From Hominimerdicola alba 8 (GTDB taxonomy: Bacteria > Bacillota > Clostridia > Oscillospirales > Ruminococcaceae): DNA of 64,000 bases. Numbering within the stretch: the stretch's first letter is position 1; every line of letters begins with the position of its first letter. Where the stretch lies: NCBI RefSeq assembly GCF_000178155.2, contig NZ_ADKM02000062.1, positions 62,001 to 126,000 on the forward strand. The letters run 5' to 3'. Below are positions 33,058-42,086 of this stretch, piece after piece. Below the pieces are notes generated by a model. It was not told the DNA's origin and did not search any database. It saw only the letters and a list, made by a program, of their open reading frames with translations. A program made the translations under genes and the position numbers.

Positions 33058-34470
33058 TCAGAAGCCTGAATCTCTCATCTTCTTCTTGAAGTTTGAGTTT
33101 ACTTTGGCGTTCTTTTTCTTCTGCTTAGCGAGTTTTCTCATCTCGTCGAGAGTCATTGGAACTTCTTCCTCATCGTCATCGTCATCATCATAAGATGTCG
33201 AAGCAAAAGATGGCTTGCGCATCAGATCATCGGTAGTTACCGACTTAATGCTCTGGCTCACCGCCGGTCTTGAAGAGATATCACCGACCTGAATAGATGT
33301 CTGACCAACGCCCGGCATCTTCATCATGTTGGATACGCCGCTGCCTGCGGGACGAACTGTAGTGCCTGCGCCCTGGAAACCATTCTGCATAGGCTGCTGG
33401 AAGCCCATATTCTGCTGTGGGTAGCCGCCCTGCATGCCCCGCTGGAAGCCCATGTTCTGCTGAGGATAGCCGCCCTGCATGCCCTGCTGGAAGCCCATAT
33501 TCTGCTGAGGATAGCCGCCCTGCATGCCCTGCTGGAAGCCCATGTTCTGCTGAGGATAGCCGCCCTGCATGCCCTGCTGGGGATAACCCATGTTCTGCTG
33601 AGGATAGCCGCCCTGCATGCCCTGCTGGGGGTAGCCCATGTTCTGCTGGGGATAGCCGCTCTGGACACCCTGCTGAGGATAGCCCATGTTCTGCTGAGGG
33701 TAACCGCTCTGCTGCATACCCTGTCTTGGATAGCCCTGCTGCATCGTAGGAGGAATGCTGAAACCTGCTGCGCCCTGTGCTGTAGCATCATCAGGGTGAT
33801 CGAACATAGTCTTGACACCGCTGTTGGCAGCGTTTACGCCTGCATTTGGTGCTGCTGCTTCCTCAAAGAAAGGATTGCTTGAATCTACGCTGAAACCGTC
33901 AGCAAACTCGGCAGGAGCACCGACTGTTTCGGTCTTGACGCTGTTTGCAGTTTCGGCAGGCTTTGCTTCGGAAGAAGAAGTATCAACATCAAAGCCATCC
34001 ATAAGATCCATCATGCTTGGCTCTGCCGCAGGTGCTTCGGGAGCGGGTGCTGCTTTGCTATCGGGTACAGGAACGATATCCCTGAGCAGTGTACCTTCTT
34101 CGGGAGAAGTAAGCACGCAGCAATCGCCGTTTGCGGGATCATCCTGTGCAAGTATCATAAGGCTTGCTTTGCCTGTACCTGCAACGCTGCCGTCCCTGAA
34201 ATTCAGTGTTACCATCTTTTTGGCTACCGCACCGTTGGGGCTGTCGATAAAACGTCTTACAGCAACAGTTTCAGCGGGGATAGTTTCTACCTGACCGCCT
34301 TTTACTGTAATGGTCGTGATGCCTGTGGTAGGCTGTTCGTCGCCGTCAACGATAACACAAACAGCAGACTCGTTCTCGGAAATATACTCAGGCTTGTTCT
34401 GCATTATCATGTCTGCATACTGTTTTGCCAGATTATAGAGTTCGTTTATTTCCATAGTATTATACACCAT
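33058..34470 (-). CDS. Low-complexity GYPQQ-repeat protein ending the signalling operon
   Basis: 470 residues. About 1-135 is an ordered domain ([40 protein letters not shown]). About 140-240 is Ala/Pro/Glu-rich. About 245-365 is a tandem repeat of [17 protein letters not shown] and [16 protein letters not shown] units, at least eight. Then comes a linker, an acidic patch (DDDDDDEEE, about 430) and a Lys-rich tail ([19 protein letters not shown]). No signal peptide or transmembrane helix. The repeat is prion- or condensate-like in composition. It lies 21 bases after the GGDEF gene. Function unknown; a substrate or scaffold for the upstream kinase is a guess. Confidence 0.65.
   Translation of the reverse strand: MVYNTMEINELYNLAKQYADMIMQNKPEYISENESAVCVIVDGDEQPTTGITTITVKGGQVETIPAETVAVRRFIDSPNGAVAKKMVTLNFRDGSVAGTGKASLMILAQDDPANGDCCVLTSPEEGTLLRDIVPVPDSKAAPAPEAPAAEPSMMDLMDGFDVDTSSSEAKPAETANSVKTETVGAPAEFADGFSVDSSNPFFEEAAAPNAGVNAANSGVKTMFDHPDDATAQGAAGFSIPPTMQQGYPRQGMQQSGYPQQNMGYPQQGVQSGYPQQNMGYPQQGMQGGYPQQNMGYPQQGMQGGYPQQNMGFQQGMQGGYPQQNMGFQQGMQGGYPQQNMGFQRGMQGGYPQQNMGFQQPMQNGFQGAGTTVRPAGSGVSNMMKMPGVGQTSIQVGDISSRPAVSQSIKSVTTDDLMRKPSFASTSYDDDDDDEEEVPMTLDEMRKLAKQKKKNAKVNSNFKKKMRDSGF
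33397..33738. repeat. In-frame tandem repeat coding for GYPQQ units
   Basis: Units of about 48-51 bases built on GGCTATCCTCAGCAGAACATG-like blocks (reverse complement), nearly identical at the DNA level in the middle copies. The frame is kept throughout. Confidence 0.85.
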
Positions 34471-34491
34471 TCACCTTTCCGCAATTATATC

Positions 34492-35448
34492 TTAGCCCTG
34501 TCTTGTGTAGAAGCAAAGCTGGTTCTTACCGCTTTCCTTTGCGTTGAACATTGCAGTTTCTGCGCATCTGAACAGGTCATCTGCGGTCATAGCATTCTCC
34601 GGGAAGCTGGCTGCACCGTAGCTTGCTGCAACGGTGTATACGTTACCGCCCATTGTGATAGGCTCACTGAAAATGCCGCTGATGCCCGCAGCGTACTTGT
34701 AGATAGCTTCATTTGTCATACCGCTGCCGAGTATTATACCGAACTCGTCGCCGCCGATCTTAGCTGCGAAATTGTTGCCGCCGCAGTAGATCTTGATCTT
34801 CTCGGCGTACTGCTTGAGAAGGTCGTCGCCTATTGCGTGGCCGAAGTTATCGTTGATGCGTCTGAAATCGTCCAGATCTATGTAGATCATTACGCAGTCG
34901 CCGCTCTGTTTGATCTGCTTTTCAAGGCGCTCCATGAAGTTCTGTCTGTTGGGCATGCCTGTCAGCTTATCGTAGTAAGCCATGTACTTCATGCTCTCTT
35001 CCTGCTCTTCTATGATGCGGTTCTTCTCAATAGCTTCCTGATAGCTTTCTTTCAGTTCTTCGGTCATCTGCTCACTCTTGTTTGTATAGAAGTAGATAAC
35101 TGCTGCGATGCCGATGGTTATTACGTTTACGACAAAGCCGGGCAGAGCGTTTCTTCTGCCCATTGCGACCATCTGTATCAGCAGATACAGCGCGTTCAGA
35201 CCGTTGAGAGTCGCTGCTGCGATCATACCTTTCTTACGTGCGAAAAGGGTCATTACTACAGTTGCAACAACTTCGATCTGTCCGACTACGCCTGCCATCG
35301 CACTGTTGCCCTGCGGTGCACCGCCTGCTGCCTTCACTGCTCTAGCGTTATCTGCTGACATTTTTCCCTGTATTGCAACACACGCGAGATAAACAACAAT
35401 GCACACTATCATTATTATAAGATTCCTGGTTTCCTTTTTCTTTTCCAT
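34492..35448 (-). CDS. Membrane-bound diguanylate cyclase (GGDEF)
   Basis: 318 residues. N-terminal hydrophobic helices near 8-25, 48-68, 75-95 and 100-120 form a membrane module, followed by a coiled coil (about 122-150). GGDEF domain about 155-315: YYDKLTGMPNRQNFMERL, the metal site IYIDLDDFRRIND, and an intact active motif AKIGGDEFG. There is no RxxD-type inhibitory site clearly placed before it. It should make c-di-GMP at the inner face. It sits between the phosphatase gene (65-base gap) and the repeat protein, so c-di-GMP is probably an output or parallel branch of this operon. Confidence 0.92.
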   Translation of the reverse strand: MEKKKETRNLIIMIVCIVVYLACVAIQGKMSADNARAVKAAGGAPQGNSAMAGVVGQIEVVATVVMTLFARKKGMIAAATLNGLNALYLLIQMVAMGRRNALPGFVVNVITIGIAAVIYFYTNKSEQMTEELKESYQEAIEKNRIIEEQEESMKYMAYYDKLTGMPNRQNFMERLEKQIKQSGDCVMIYIDLDDFRRINDNFGHAIGDDLLKQYAEKIKIYCGGNNFAAKIGGDEFGIILGSGMTNEAIYKYAAGISGIFSEPITMGGNVYTVAASYGAASFPENAMTADDLFRCAETAMFNAKESGKNQLCFYTRQG

Positions 35449-35513
35449 TATGAATACACTCCGTTAACCAAATTTTCCAATATTACCTAATTTTCCATAT
35501 ATGGGTCACTTCA

Positions 35514-36419
35514 TCAGAAGTTAGCCGTATGAAGTCTTGCCTTTCTTTCGGCGGCAAGCTTCTTGTTCCGCTCTATCATTTCTTTGAGCAGATCCACTTT
35601 TTCCTGAGCAAACTCAACATCGTAAACGCATGCCAGCGAGATATCATCTTCTGTGCCGAAATGCGACCTCTTGGTTATGTTCTTCACCACTGATGCTTCC
35701 AGAGAGGGCGAGTTGACCTGCGATGCGAGTATTACATGATAATCCCTGAAATCGTACTCACTGCCGAAAGACGTATAAAGTCCGTCAGTCGAAGAGAACA
35801 GCGCTATGGGGCGCTTGTCATCGATATAGAAACTCTCGAACATCGAAGCTGCGTTAGCGTTACACATCGATGAAGTGATATTGGCAGGATTTGCCTCTTC
35901 ATACTCCATCGGCATTACAGCCTCGCCGTCTTCAAATATCGCAACGAAGCTGCCGTCGCCTATCTGCACGCCGAAAGTAAAACCTCTGCCTGCCACAGCC
36001 GCGATAAGTGTTGTGCCGTAGTAGGATTCCGGGTTTATCGCCTCGAATTCTTCCTGCGTGAAAGGCTTCTTCTCGACAGCAGTTACAGGATTTTCTTCAA
36101 GGTGCTTCATCACCTTAGTATTCCATGCTGCGATTATCTGCCTTTCGATATTTCTGATTATCATTTTGTGATTTTTCGGCAGATTCTCTTCAAACGCATC
36201 CGGGTCTTCATAGAACCTGTCGATAGTTTCGATAGTGGCTTCAACAGCGCACTGCGAACCTATATTACTTCGGAAGTGTTTTTTACTTCCGTGACCGTCC
36301 GCCACTACAGCGATAGCGTAACGGTCGGTTATCTTGTGTGCCGAACTGTCCTGACACACTATTCCTTTTGCCACGTGGCTGGCACCCATTACCGAGTGGC
36401 TAAAGCCATTAAAAGACAT
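35514..36419 (-). CDS. PP2C-family protein phosphatase
   Basis: 301 residues. PP2C motifs: early ASHVAKGIVCQDSSAH, metal Asp in AVVADGHGSKKH (about 41), YGTTLIAAVAGRGF (motif for strand pair), VQIGDGSFVAI (about 155), FSSTDGLYTSFG (metal Asp, about 215) and EDDISLACVYD near 262. All main metal ligands are present. A Lys/Arg/Glu-rich helix ends the chain. Together with the vWA gene (33 bases upstream) and the kinase-like gene it forms a TerY-P-type triad, in which the phosphatase is thought to reverse the kinase. Confidence 0.88.
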   Translation of the reverse strand: MSFNGFSHSVMGASHVAKGIVCQDSSAHKITDRYAIAVVADGHGSKKHFRSNIGSQCAVEATIETIDRFYEDPDAFEENLPKNHKMIIRNIERQIIAAWNTKVMKHLEENPVTAVEKKPFTQEEFEAINPESYYGTTLIAAVAGRGFTFGVQIGDGSFVAIFEDGEAVMPMEYEEANPANITSSMCNANAASMFESFYIDDKRPIALFSSTDGLYTSFGSEYDFRDYHVILASQVNSPSLEASVVKNITKRSHFGTEDDISLACVYDVEFAQEKVDLLKEMIERNKKLAAERKARLHTANF

Positions 36420-36452
36420 TTTCTTCCAACACTCCTTCCGACATCTTACGAT

Positions 36453-37265
36453 TTACCAGCCCGTATCGTAAGGAACGTCGCCTGCGTCAGTCTGGTCACC
36501 GACCAGTTCCTGGATCTGCTGACCCAGCATCTTCTGCTTAGCTGCGTATACGTCCTCATCGCTGAGTTCTTCGTTAGTTTCGTCGGAAAGTGTCATTGAC
36601 TTACTTCCTATCTGGGAAGCTGTTACTGCGATTATCTTGATCATCGCAGCAAGCTGTCCGCCTGTGTAAGCGTGAACAACAGTGTCCTTAGAGCCTGTGA
36701 ACTCTTCCAGCATATCATCGTTTGCTTCATCACCGATACCCAGTGCAGCCTTAAGACCGAACTTATACCAGCTGTTGGCCTGAAGTGCCTTCAGACCTGC
36801 CTTATAGTCATCAGAAGGATAACCGTCTGTCATAAGGAACATTACGGGTGCGAACGAAAGTGAAGGTGAATTCAGGAAGCTGTTTCTGGACATTCTTGCA
36901 GCCAGTTCGGTGAATGCAGCGCCCATGCTGGTAACGCCCTGTGCGCCCAGTCTTGCCCACTCGAACTCTTCGATGGAGATAGGTGCTGAGTACATCCACT
37001 TAACATCTGTATCGAAAGTCAGAACTGCGACCTTAACATCAGTATCAGCTTCACCGACTCTTCTTATCTCAGGTATCAGCTCTTCCATAACGGTGTTCAG
37101 CTGACCCATCTTCTTGCCCTTCATGCTTCCCGAAGTATCTATCAGGAAGAAGATAACAAGGCTCTTTTTAGATACCGCTGTGGCGCCGAGGGGATCATCA
37201 TCGTCAAAATCCAGCAGATCATCAACAGTGGTGTTTTCCTTGACCTCATTGTTATTATTATTCAT
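36453..37265 (-). CDS. TerY-like von Willebrand factor A domain protein
   Basis: 270 residues. Acidic N-terminus (DDLLDFDDDDP), then a vWA fold: MIDAS motif FFLIDTSGSMKGKK (about 38), Thr in GVTSMGAAF (about 113) and Asp in FLMTDGYPSDD (about 147), so all three metal-ion sites are kept. No signal peptide; cytoplasmic. A C-terminal acidic extension (about 225-270) follows. TerY-type vWA proteins are proposed to bind partners in a metal-dependent way. Located 26 bases after the kinase-like gene and before the PP2C gene. Confidence 0.88.
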   Translation of the reverse strand: MNNNNNEVKENTTVDDLLDFDDDDPLGATAVSKKSLVIFFLIDTSGSMKGKKMGQLNTVMEELIPEIRRVGEADTDVKVAVLTFDTDVKWMYSAPISIEEFEWARLGAQGVTSMGAAFTELAARMSRNSFLNSPSLSFAPVMFLMTDGYPSDDYKAGLKALQANSWYKFGLKAALGIGDEANDDMLEEFTGSKDTVVHAYTGGQLAAMIKIIAVTASQIGSKSMTLSDETNEELSDEDVYAAKQKMLGQQIQELVGDQTDAGDVPYDTGW

Positions 37266-37291
37266 AAATCATTTCGCCCTTTCCTAAAAAT

Positions 37292-38635
37292 TTATATTTT
37301 CGCGGTGACTTTACCGAAATCGACCTCTAAGTCCTTCCATATAGGGAAGCCTTTACCCGGCTGTATCGGATAATACTTACCATCGGGAAGTTTTGCGTTC
37401 CATGTATCCTCAGTACAGTTCTTGATACCCAGAACACCTGGCTTGAGCTTGTTCTCGACCAGCTCACCTGCTACTGTCAGGAAATCATCGCAATCGGGGT
37501 CTATCTCGCACTTATAGAACTTACAGCCAACGTAAAGCGGCATTCTGTTCTCTCTGTTGCTGAAACCGAGTGTTGCGAACTCTGTGCCGCACTTGGGGCA
37601 GCGGAAGGTCTTTTCATCGGTCTTGGCAAACATGGAGGTGAAATTTGTTCTGCCGCACACGCACTGTATTATCTCAGATCTCAATCTGATGAACAGCTTC
37701 TGCCATTCATTCTCGATTATACGCTTATTGGGGTCTGAGATACCCTGAGTGAATGAAAGTATGAAAGCATCTCTGATATACTTGGGGTATATCCTCCAGA
37801 ACTTGATAACATTGTCGTGGATGCCTCTTACAGGTCTGTTCGTGGCGTTGTCGGGGTCATAAACGAACACAGCGTCCTGACCGTAGTGTCTGAGTTCCGA
37901 ACTCTCGGTCAGGCAAACGTCCTTAACGACCTTTTCGCCCTCCATCGGGTCACCTCTGAACAGCAGCTTGAAGAGTACGACTGCCAGCGAGTATTTATCT
38001 GTCTGCACATCAGGCTTTGCGATGCCTCTGACTACTTCGGGTGCCATGTAGCCGGGCTTACCGCCGATACCGAAGTTTGAACCTTCGGGCGCGATATTAT
38101 CGCAGTCGCAGACCAGTACGGCACCTGTATTGACGTTGATGAAGAAACCACCGTCGTTAAGGTCCTGATAGCTCTTGCCTGCGCGGTGCAGCTGTCTGAA
38201 CGTATTTGCGATATTGATGACCGCAGTCACCATAGCGTACAGGCTTTGAAATCTTACAGCCTGTTTGGTCGCCCTGCCTGTCAGCGGGTCGATGACCAGC
38301 TTATAGGTATTGAGTATATCCACAAAAGAGTCAAAACTCTCAGGTTTCAGCTCCATGATATAGCCGAATGTGCCGTCAGCATTTTCCTTTGTGAGATATT
38401 TTGGCCACAGGAACTTATTGCTGGGCGCACCGTCCTGGATATTGTTCTTGATATTCTGTCTGAATTCCTTCGGACGCTTTATCTTATCGACATCATACCA
38501 TTTCAGCGCCCATTTCTGGGAATTGAATTCTACGAGGTAAACGATACCCTGACCACCGCTGCCGATGACCTTGAGGACTTTCGCTCTTCCTCCGAATTCC
38601 ATCTCGACCTCCTGGCCGATCTTTAATTCAACCAT
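37292..38635 (-). CDS. Serine/threonine-kinase-like protein with C-terminal zinc-ribbon region
   Basis: 447 residues. Kinase fold about 15-285: Gly-loop VIGSGGQGIVYLVEF, Lys in KWALKWY, catalytic loop SYQDLNDGGFFIN (Asp kept; His, Arg and Lys of HRDLK replaced), metal loop VLVCDCDN in place of DFG, then GKPGYMAPEVVRG. This loop style recalls kinases known beside vWA and PP2C genes. About 320-345 has CVCGRTN...CPKC, a zinc-ribbon pair, as in TerY-C-type regions, and about 355-445 a further Cys-containing module (GCKFYKCEIDPDCDD). Cytoplasmic. 24 bases separate it from the zinc-ribbon/LRR gene. Active kinase is likely but untested. Confidence 0.85.
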   Translation of the reverse strand: MVELKIGQEVEMEFGGRAKVLKVIGSGGQGIVYLVEFNSQKWALKWYDVDKIKRPKEFRQNIKNNIQDGAPSNKFLWPKYLTKENADGTFGYIMELKPESFDSFVDILNTYKLVIDPLTGRATKQAVRFQSLYAMVTAVINIANTFRQLHRAGKSYQDLNDGGFFINVNTGAVLVCDCDNIAPEGSNFGIGGKPGYMAPEVVRGIAKPDVQTDKYSLAVVLFKLLFRGDPMEGEKVVKDVCLTESSELRHYGQDAVFVYDPDNATNRPVRGIHDNVIKFWRIYPKYIRDAFILSFTQGISDPNKRIIENEWQKLFIRLRSEIIQCVCGRTNFTSMFAKTDEKTFRCPKCGTEFATLGFSNRENRMPLYVGCKFYKCEIDPDCDDFLTVAGELVENKLKPGVLGIKNCTEDTWNAKLPDGKYYPIQPGKGFPIWKDLEVDFGKVTAKI

Positions 38636-38659
38636 CTGATACTTCCTCCAATTTCTTCC

Positions 38660-39721
38660 TTATATCGGCTTCTGCTTCAGACCCACGCCTACCTGCACCG
38701 TTTCAAAGTCAATGTTATAAGTAAGGCAATACTTATGTACATATGAATTCTCGTAGCAGCGTATAGTAAGCTCGGGACAATAAGAAAAAGCATTCTTGTC
38801 GATGAACTTGACACTGTCGGGCAGGAACAGCTTTTCGAGTTTTTCACACCCTGAGAAAGCCTCGACACCGATACTGCTGACAGTATTGGGTATATCTACC
38901 ACGCTAAGGTTAGCGCAGAACTCAAAGGTATTATCCGGTATTTCCAGTATACCCTTTGGTATCTTTATCATCGCCAGCTTACCGCACTGGCTGAATGCGC
39001 CCTGCTCGATGACCCTAAGGCTTTCGGGCATCTCAACGCCCTTTAAATTCTTGCACTCGGAGAACGCATAGTCGCCTATAGCTATCATAGTAGAAGGCAG
39101 CTTTATCGAACGCATGAAGTTGAATCTGTCAAAGCAGAAGCTGTCGATCTTTGTAAAGCCTTCGGGGATCGTTACATTCCTTGCGAGCCTGTATCTGGTA
39201 GCGTCGGATGACTTGAATATCTTGGTATCAGGTCTGAGCTTCGGTGCTTCGGGCTTCTTTTCTTCCTCAACGGGTTCTGCGGGCTTTTCGGGCTCTTTGT
39301 TCTTCGACATGGAAGAATCGTATGGCCAGCCCAGCGTATAGGTGAAGCAAGCCAGCACGAATTCTGCCGCATTCTCGGAAACGAACAGTTCGTTTATCAT
39401 ATAACTCTTGGCGCTCAGCAGGGCATATTCCCTGTTGGTCTTTTCTTCCTTGACCATGTTTTTGAGCACGCCTGCCCTCATAGCATTTACCAGCAGTCTG
39501 CGTTCCTTGTCGTAGGCTGCGAGGTAGTCGTTCAGCATCGACACGAACTGAGTCGGGTCATTGATAAGTATGCTGCCATGCTTTTCCATGATGGTCTTCA
39601 GTATATGCTGGATCTCAATGGTATTTTCAAAGCCTTCGATATTCTGCGGAGCGGGTGCGCCGCAATTGGGACATTCTATGGCTTTGGGCGGCAGCTCAGC
39701 ATTACATCTTTCACACTGCAT
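38660..39721 (-). CDS. Zinc-ribbon / BspA-type leucine-rich repeat protein
   Basis: 353 residues. N-terminal zinc ribbon CERCNAELPPKAIECPNC (1-20), a helical domain (about 30-120, with MLNDYLAAYDKERRLLVNAM), a Pro/Glu/Lys linker (about 130-155) and five or six LRR_5 repeats (about 175-330: YAFSECKNLKGVEMPESLRV and similar). No signal peptide, unlike surface BspA proteins, so it likely acts inside the cell as an interaction platform. First gene after the operon promoter. The zinc ribbon parallels that in the kinase. Function unknown. Confidence 0.78.
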   Translation of the reverse strand: MQCERCNAELPPKAIECPNCGAPAPQNIEGFENTIEIQHILKTIMEKHGSILINDPTQFVSMLNDYLAAYDKERRLLVNAMRAGVLKNMVKEEKTNREYALLSAKSYMINELFVSENAAEFVLACFTYTLGWPYDSSMSKNKEPEKPAEPVEEEKKPEAPKLRPDTKIFKSSDATRYRLARNVTIPEGFTKIDSFCFDRFNFMRSIKLPSTMIAIGDYAFSECKNLKGVEMPESLRVIEQGAFSQCGKLAMIKIPKGILEIPDNTFEFCANLSVVDIPNTVSSIGVEAFSGCEKLEKLFLPDSVKFIDKNAFSYCPELTIRCYENSYVHKYCLTYNIDFETVQVGVGLKQKPI

Positions 39722-39878
39722 AAATCTTCTCTCCTGACATATAAAATTTATTTACGCCGTTCATTTTCTGCCTGCGCAGGCTGTTCTGCCATGCGCAAAA
39801 TGTTCAAAATCATATCACACGAACGACGTCGTAATGGTAAATATTTTATCTAAATTGCACTCTAAATACATTTATTTA

Positions 39879-39907
39879 AGTATAGCACTTTTTGATAAAA
39901 TTGTCAA
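39879..39907 (-). promoter_or_regulatory. Promoter of the kinase/vWA/PP2C operon
   Basis: Minus strand TTGACA, 17 bases, TATACT. The spacer and the bases downstream closely match the promoter at 43297-43325. Confidence 0.88.
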
Positions 39908-39972
39908 GTAAAAATGACGCTCTAAGGCTGGATTTTACCGAAATTAAACAAAGATAACGTTTTCGACAAAAA

Positions 39973-40015
39973 TTCAGCGGCAAGGTTCTGAGAACATCAG
40001 AACAATGCCGCTGAA
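39973..40015 (-). terminator. Terminator of the sensory-hydrogenase gene
   Basis: Minus strand stem TTCAGCGGCA..GTTCTGA / TCAGAAC..TGCCGCTGAA with a small internal loop, followed by ATTTTTG. Confidence 0.8.
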
Positions 40016-40088
40016 AATATTATCCTGCCGAATAAACAGTGTATCACGAAATGCCGACAAGACCCTTAAACTGCGGGTCATTTCAGCT

Positions 40089-40172
40089 ATGGTATCCCTC
40101 AGCGGCATCAATAGCTATGCCGATGCGCCTTTTTACGGCTCCCATCGAGGCGAAAGCGGCATCAGATACCAT
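40089..40172. repeat. Inverted-repeat region downstream of the hydrogenase homologue
   Basis: ATGGTATC (40089-40096) pairs with GATACCAT (40165-40172). Inside, AGCGGCATC occurs twice in direct orientation. The region lies between the stop of the hydrogenase gene and its terminator, so it would be in the 3' untranslated RNA. Confidence 0.5.
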
Positions 40173-40224
40173 GATACACCTGCCTTTCCGTTACGCAAAA
40201 CGACTATTCGCGCGGCTTATCGGA

Positions 40225-41907
40225 TCATTTCTTCTCGGTGGTCTTATGGAGAGTCTTATTGATCTCATCGACCAGATTGGTGATATCACCGATCGAACTG
40301 TTGATGATGCCTGAACTCTCATTGGTGACATTTACATTATCGTCCAGTGCGCTGAAAGCATCTATGGTAGTTTCCAGAATGGTAACGAGCTGACCGACAC
40401 TGTCTGCGTCCATCGTGGAGTTATCGTTACAGAACGCCACGACATTCTCCAGCAGATTTCTTACGACGCCCGCTCTCTCGCTGGTCTTGGTGGTAGACTC
40501 ACCGATAGTTTCCATATTCTTCATGATATTATCAACGCCCTCTTTCAGCTTATCTGAAAGTTCAAGACATTCGTAAGTGATCTCTGCCAGTTTCTCATGC
40601 TGTTCTGCCAGCTGGCTGTGTCTTGCCACCATTATGCTCTTGGCATGGATAACGCAGTTATCGGGCGTATTCAGACCTCTGTAGATAGCTATAGCCATAT
40701 CGCGGCATGATCTGTAGCCACATGCACGACAGTCAAAGTGCTTGTCATCTTCTTCGATCTTGCCCATGCTCTCATAAACATTTTCAAGCTGTCTTTCAGT
40801 GGGGACGGGTGTAGGAGTCACAGGCTTATAGTTTCTCAGGAAGTCATTGAGTTTCAGTTCATCATCGAACTTCTTGAAAAGTCTGTCATCGCCTCTGCCC
40901 ATGAAGCCTGATTTACGGCGGCTCTTCGCCTCGTTCTCGACTTCTTTCATGGTTACCATCACATCGAACATTGTCTGGTTAGCGCCTGCGCCGGGTCCGA
41001 TATTACAGCCGAACTCACAGGAGAGCACATCAAACACTTCGGGGTGTTTGAAGTCGGGCATCTCGGCATACATATCCAGTTCACGGTACACCTTGCCCAC
41101 GCCCTCTGATGTAGTGATATTGATATCGGGGTTGTGGAGCCAGAGGTTATCTCTAAGTCCGCCCGGACGCGAATAGACAGCGCCCACCTGACCCTGCTGG
41201 TCATCGAAGCGGTACTCATAGTCATCGGTATTTGAAACGGGTATGCTTATGCCGTTTTTCTCGAAATACTCGCCCAGTTTCTTGAAGGTGACGTTATAAT
41301 CAACAAGACCTGTTTCCTCGAACTCATATTTCTTGGCGATACATGAAGTCAGCGCCGCGATGGGGTTATTTCTGTTAAGATACTTCTTTATGTAAGTCGC
41401 GCTGCACAGAGTAGGGCTGTGTATAGGCGAGAGGTTAGCCAGCAGTTTAGGCTGATAAGTTTCAACATACTTGACGATGGAAGCGCAGGGCTGTGTTATC
41501 ACGTTGCCTACCTTTTTCTGCTCGATAGCCCTCAGATGTGCCCATGAACAGATATCTGCACCGAAAGAGCCGTCATATATCATGCAGCCCTGTTTACGGA
41601 ACCAGTCAAGTATGCCCTTCCACTTTGTGGGGAAGACCGCCTTGATAGCCGGGGTCGCAAGTATTATCATTTTCTCTTTCTTCATTCTGCTCATGCACTC
41701 ATCGGTATCATCGATATAATCTCTCGCACCGTGATTACAGTTTTTAACACATTCGCCGCAGCCTATACACCTGTCATTATTGACCATTGTGATAAATCTG
41801 CCGCCATCGATTATCTTTGTGATATTCGCCTCAGGCGCAGGACATGAACGCACGCAGGCATTACAGCCAACACACTTATCAGGTCTGACAATAAGTAACT
41901 CACTCAT
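40225..41907 (-). CDS. Sensory [FeFe]-hydrogenase-like protein with chemoreceptor-like tail
   Basis: 560 residues from the ATG at 41907 (RBS AAGGAG). About 1-60: two 4Fe-4S ferredoxin motifs (CVGCNACVRSCP, CIGCGECVKNC). About 70-330: [FeFe]-hydrogenase large-subunit fold with altered H-cluster blocks QPCASIVKYVE, TSCIAKKYEF and VLSCEFGCNIGPG, keeping four candidate cysteine ligands. About 385-420: an extra FeS motif CRACGYRSCRDMA. About 430-560: a long helical tail resembling a methyl-accepting-protein coiled coil, with no PAS domain. This altered motif set is that of sensory (group C) hydrogenases, which are known in R. albus. A hydrogen or redox sensor is inferred; turnover is not implied. 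Confidence 0.82.
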   Translation of the reverse strand: MSELLIVRPDKCVGCNACVRSCPAPEANITKIIDGGRFITMVNNDRCIGCGECVKNCNHGARDYIDDTDECMSRMKKEKMIILATPAIKAVFPTKWKGILDWFRKQGCMIYDGSFGADICSWAHLRAIEQKKVGNVITQPCASIVKYVETYQPKLLANLSPIHSPTLCSATYIKKYLNRNNPIAALTSCIAKKYEFEETGLVDYNVTFKKLGEYFEKNGISIPVSNTDDYEYRFDDQQGQVGAVYSRPGGLRDNLWLHNPDINITTSEGVGKVYRELDMYAEMPDFKHPEVFDVLSCEFGCNIGPGAGANQTMFDVMVTMKEVENEAKSRRKSGFMGRGDDRLFKKFDDELKLNDFLRNYKPVTPTPVPTERQLENVYESMGKIEEDDKHFDCRACGYRSCRDMAIAIYRGLNTPDNCVIHAKSIMVARHSQLAEQHEKLAEITYECLELSDKLKEGVDNIMKNMETIGESTTKTSERAGVVRNLLENVVAFCNDNSTMDADSVGQLVTILETTIDAFSALDDNVNVTNESSGIINSSIGDITNLVDEINKTLHKTTEKK

Positions 41908-41978
41908 AATACACACTCCTTACCGCCCGCACTGCGGGCATGCTAACACCCAATTTACCCTAAAAGTAAAATATATTT

Positions 41979-42086
41979 TATGACTATCCCTTTAGCACAC
42001 CGATCATGTCAGCAATATCCTCTTTTCCCCGATATCAGGGGAAAATAAGACTGCCTACCATTGTCTGAGCCATCGGGACGACACTA
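41979..42086. repeat. MITE-like element, right end degenerate
   Basis: Left end TATGACTATCCCTTTAGCACACC is intact. The inside holds a hairpin TTTTCCCC / GGGGAAAA (42023-42045). The right end near TCGGGACGACACTA is only weakly like the family and abuts the stop codon of the next gene. It lies 71 bases upstream of the hydrogenase-like start codon, between the two parts of the signalling cluster. Confidence 0.6.

Noticed and set aside
33324-33818. Repetitive alternative frame and possible CRISPR-like repeats
   Set aside because: The periodicity is explained by the in-frame GYPQQ protein repeat; there are no unique spacers between constant repeats.
42023-42045. Intrinsic terminator between the coiled-coil and hydrogenase-like genes
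   Set aside because: The stem TTTTCCCC/GGGGAAAA lacks a T-run outside the stem on the minus strand and belongs to the MITE-like element; it may weaken but probably does not end transcription.
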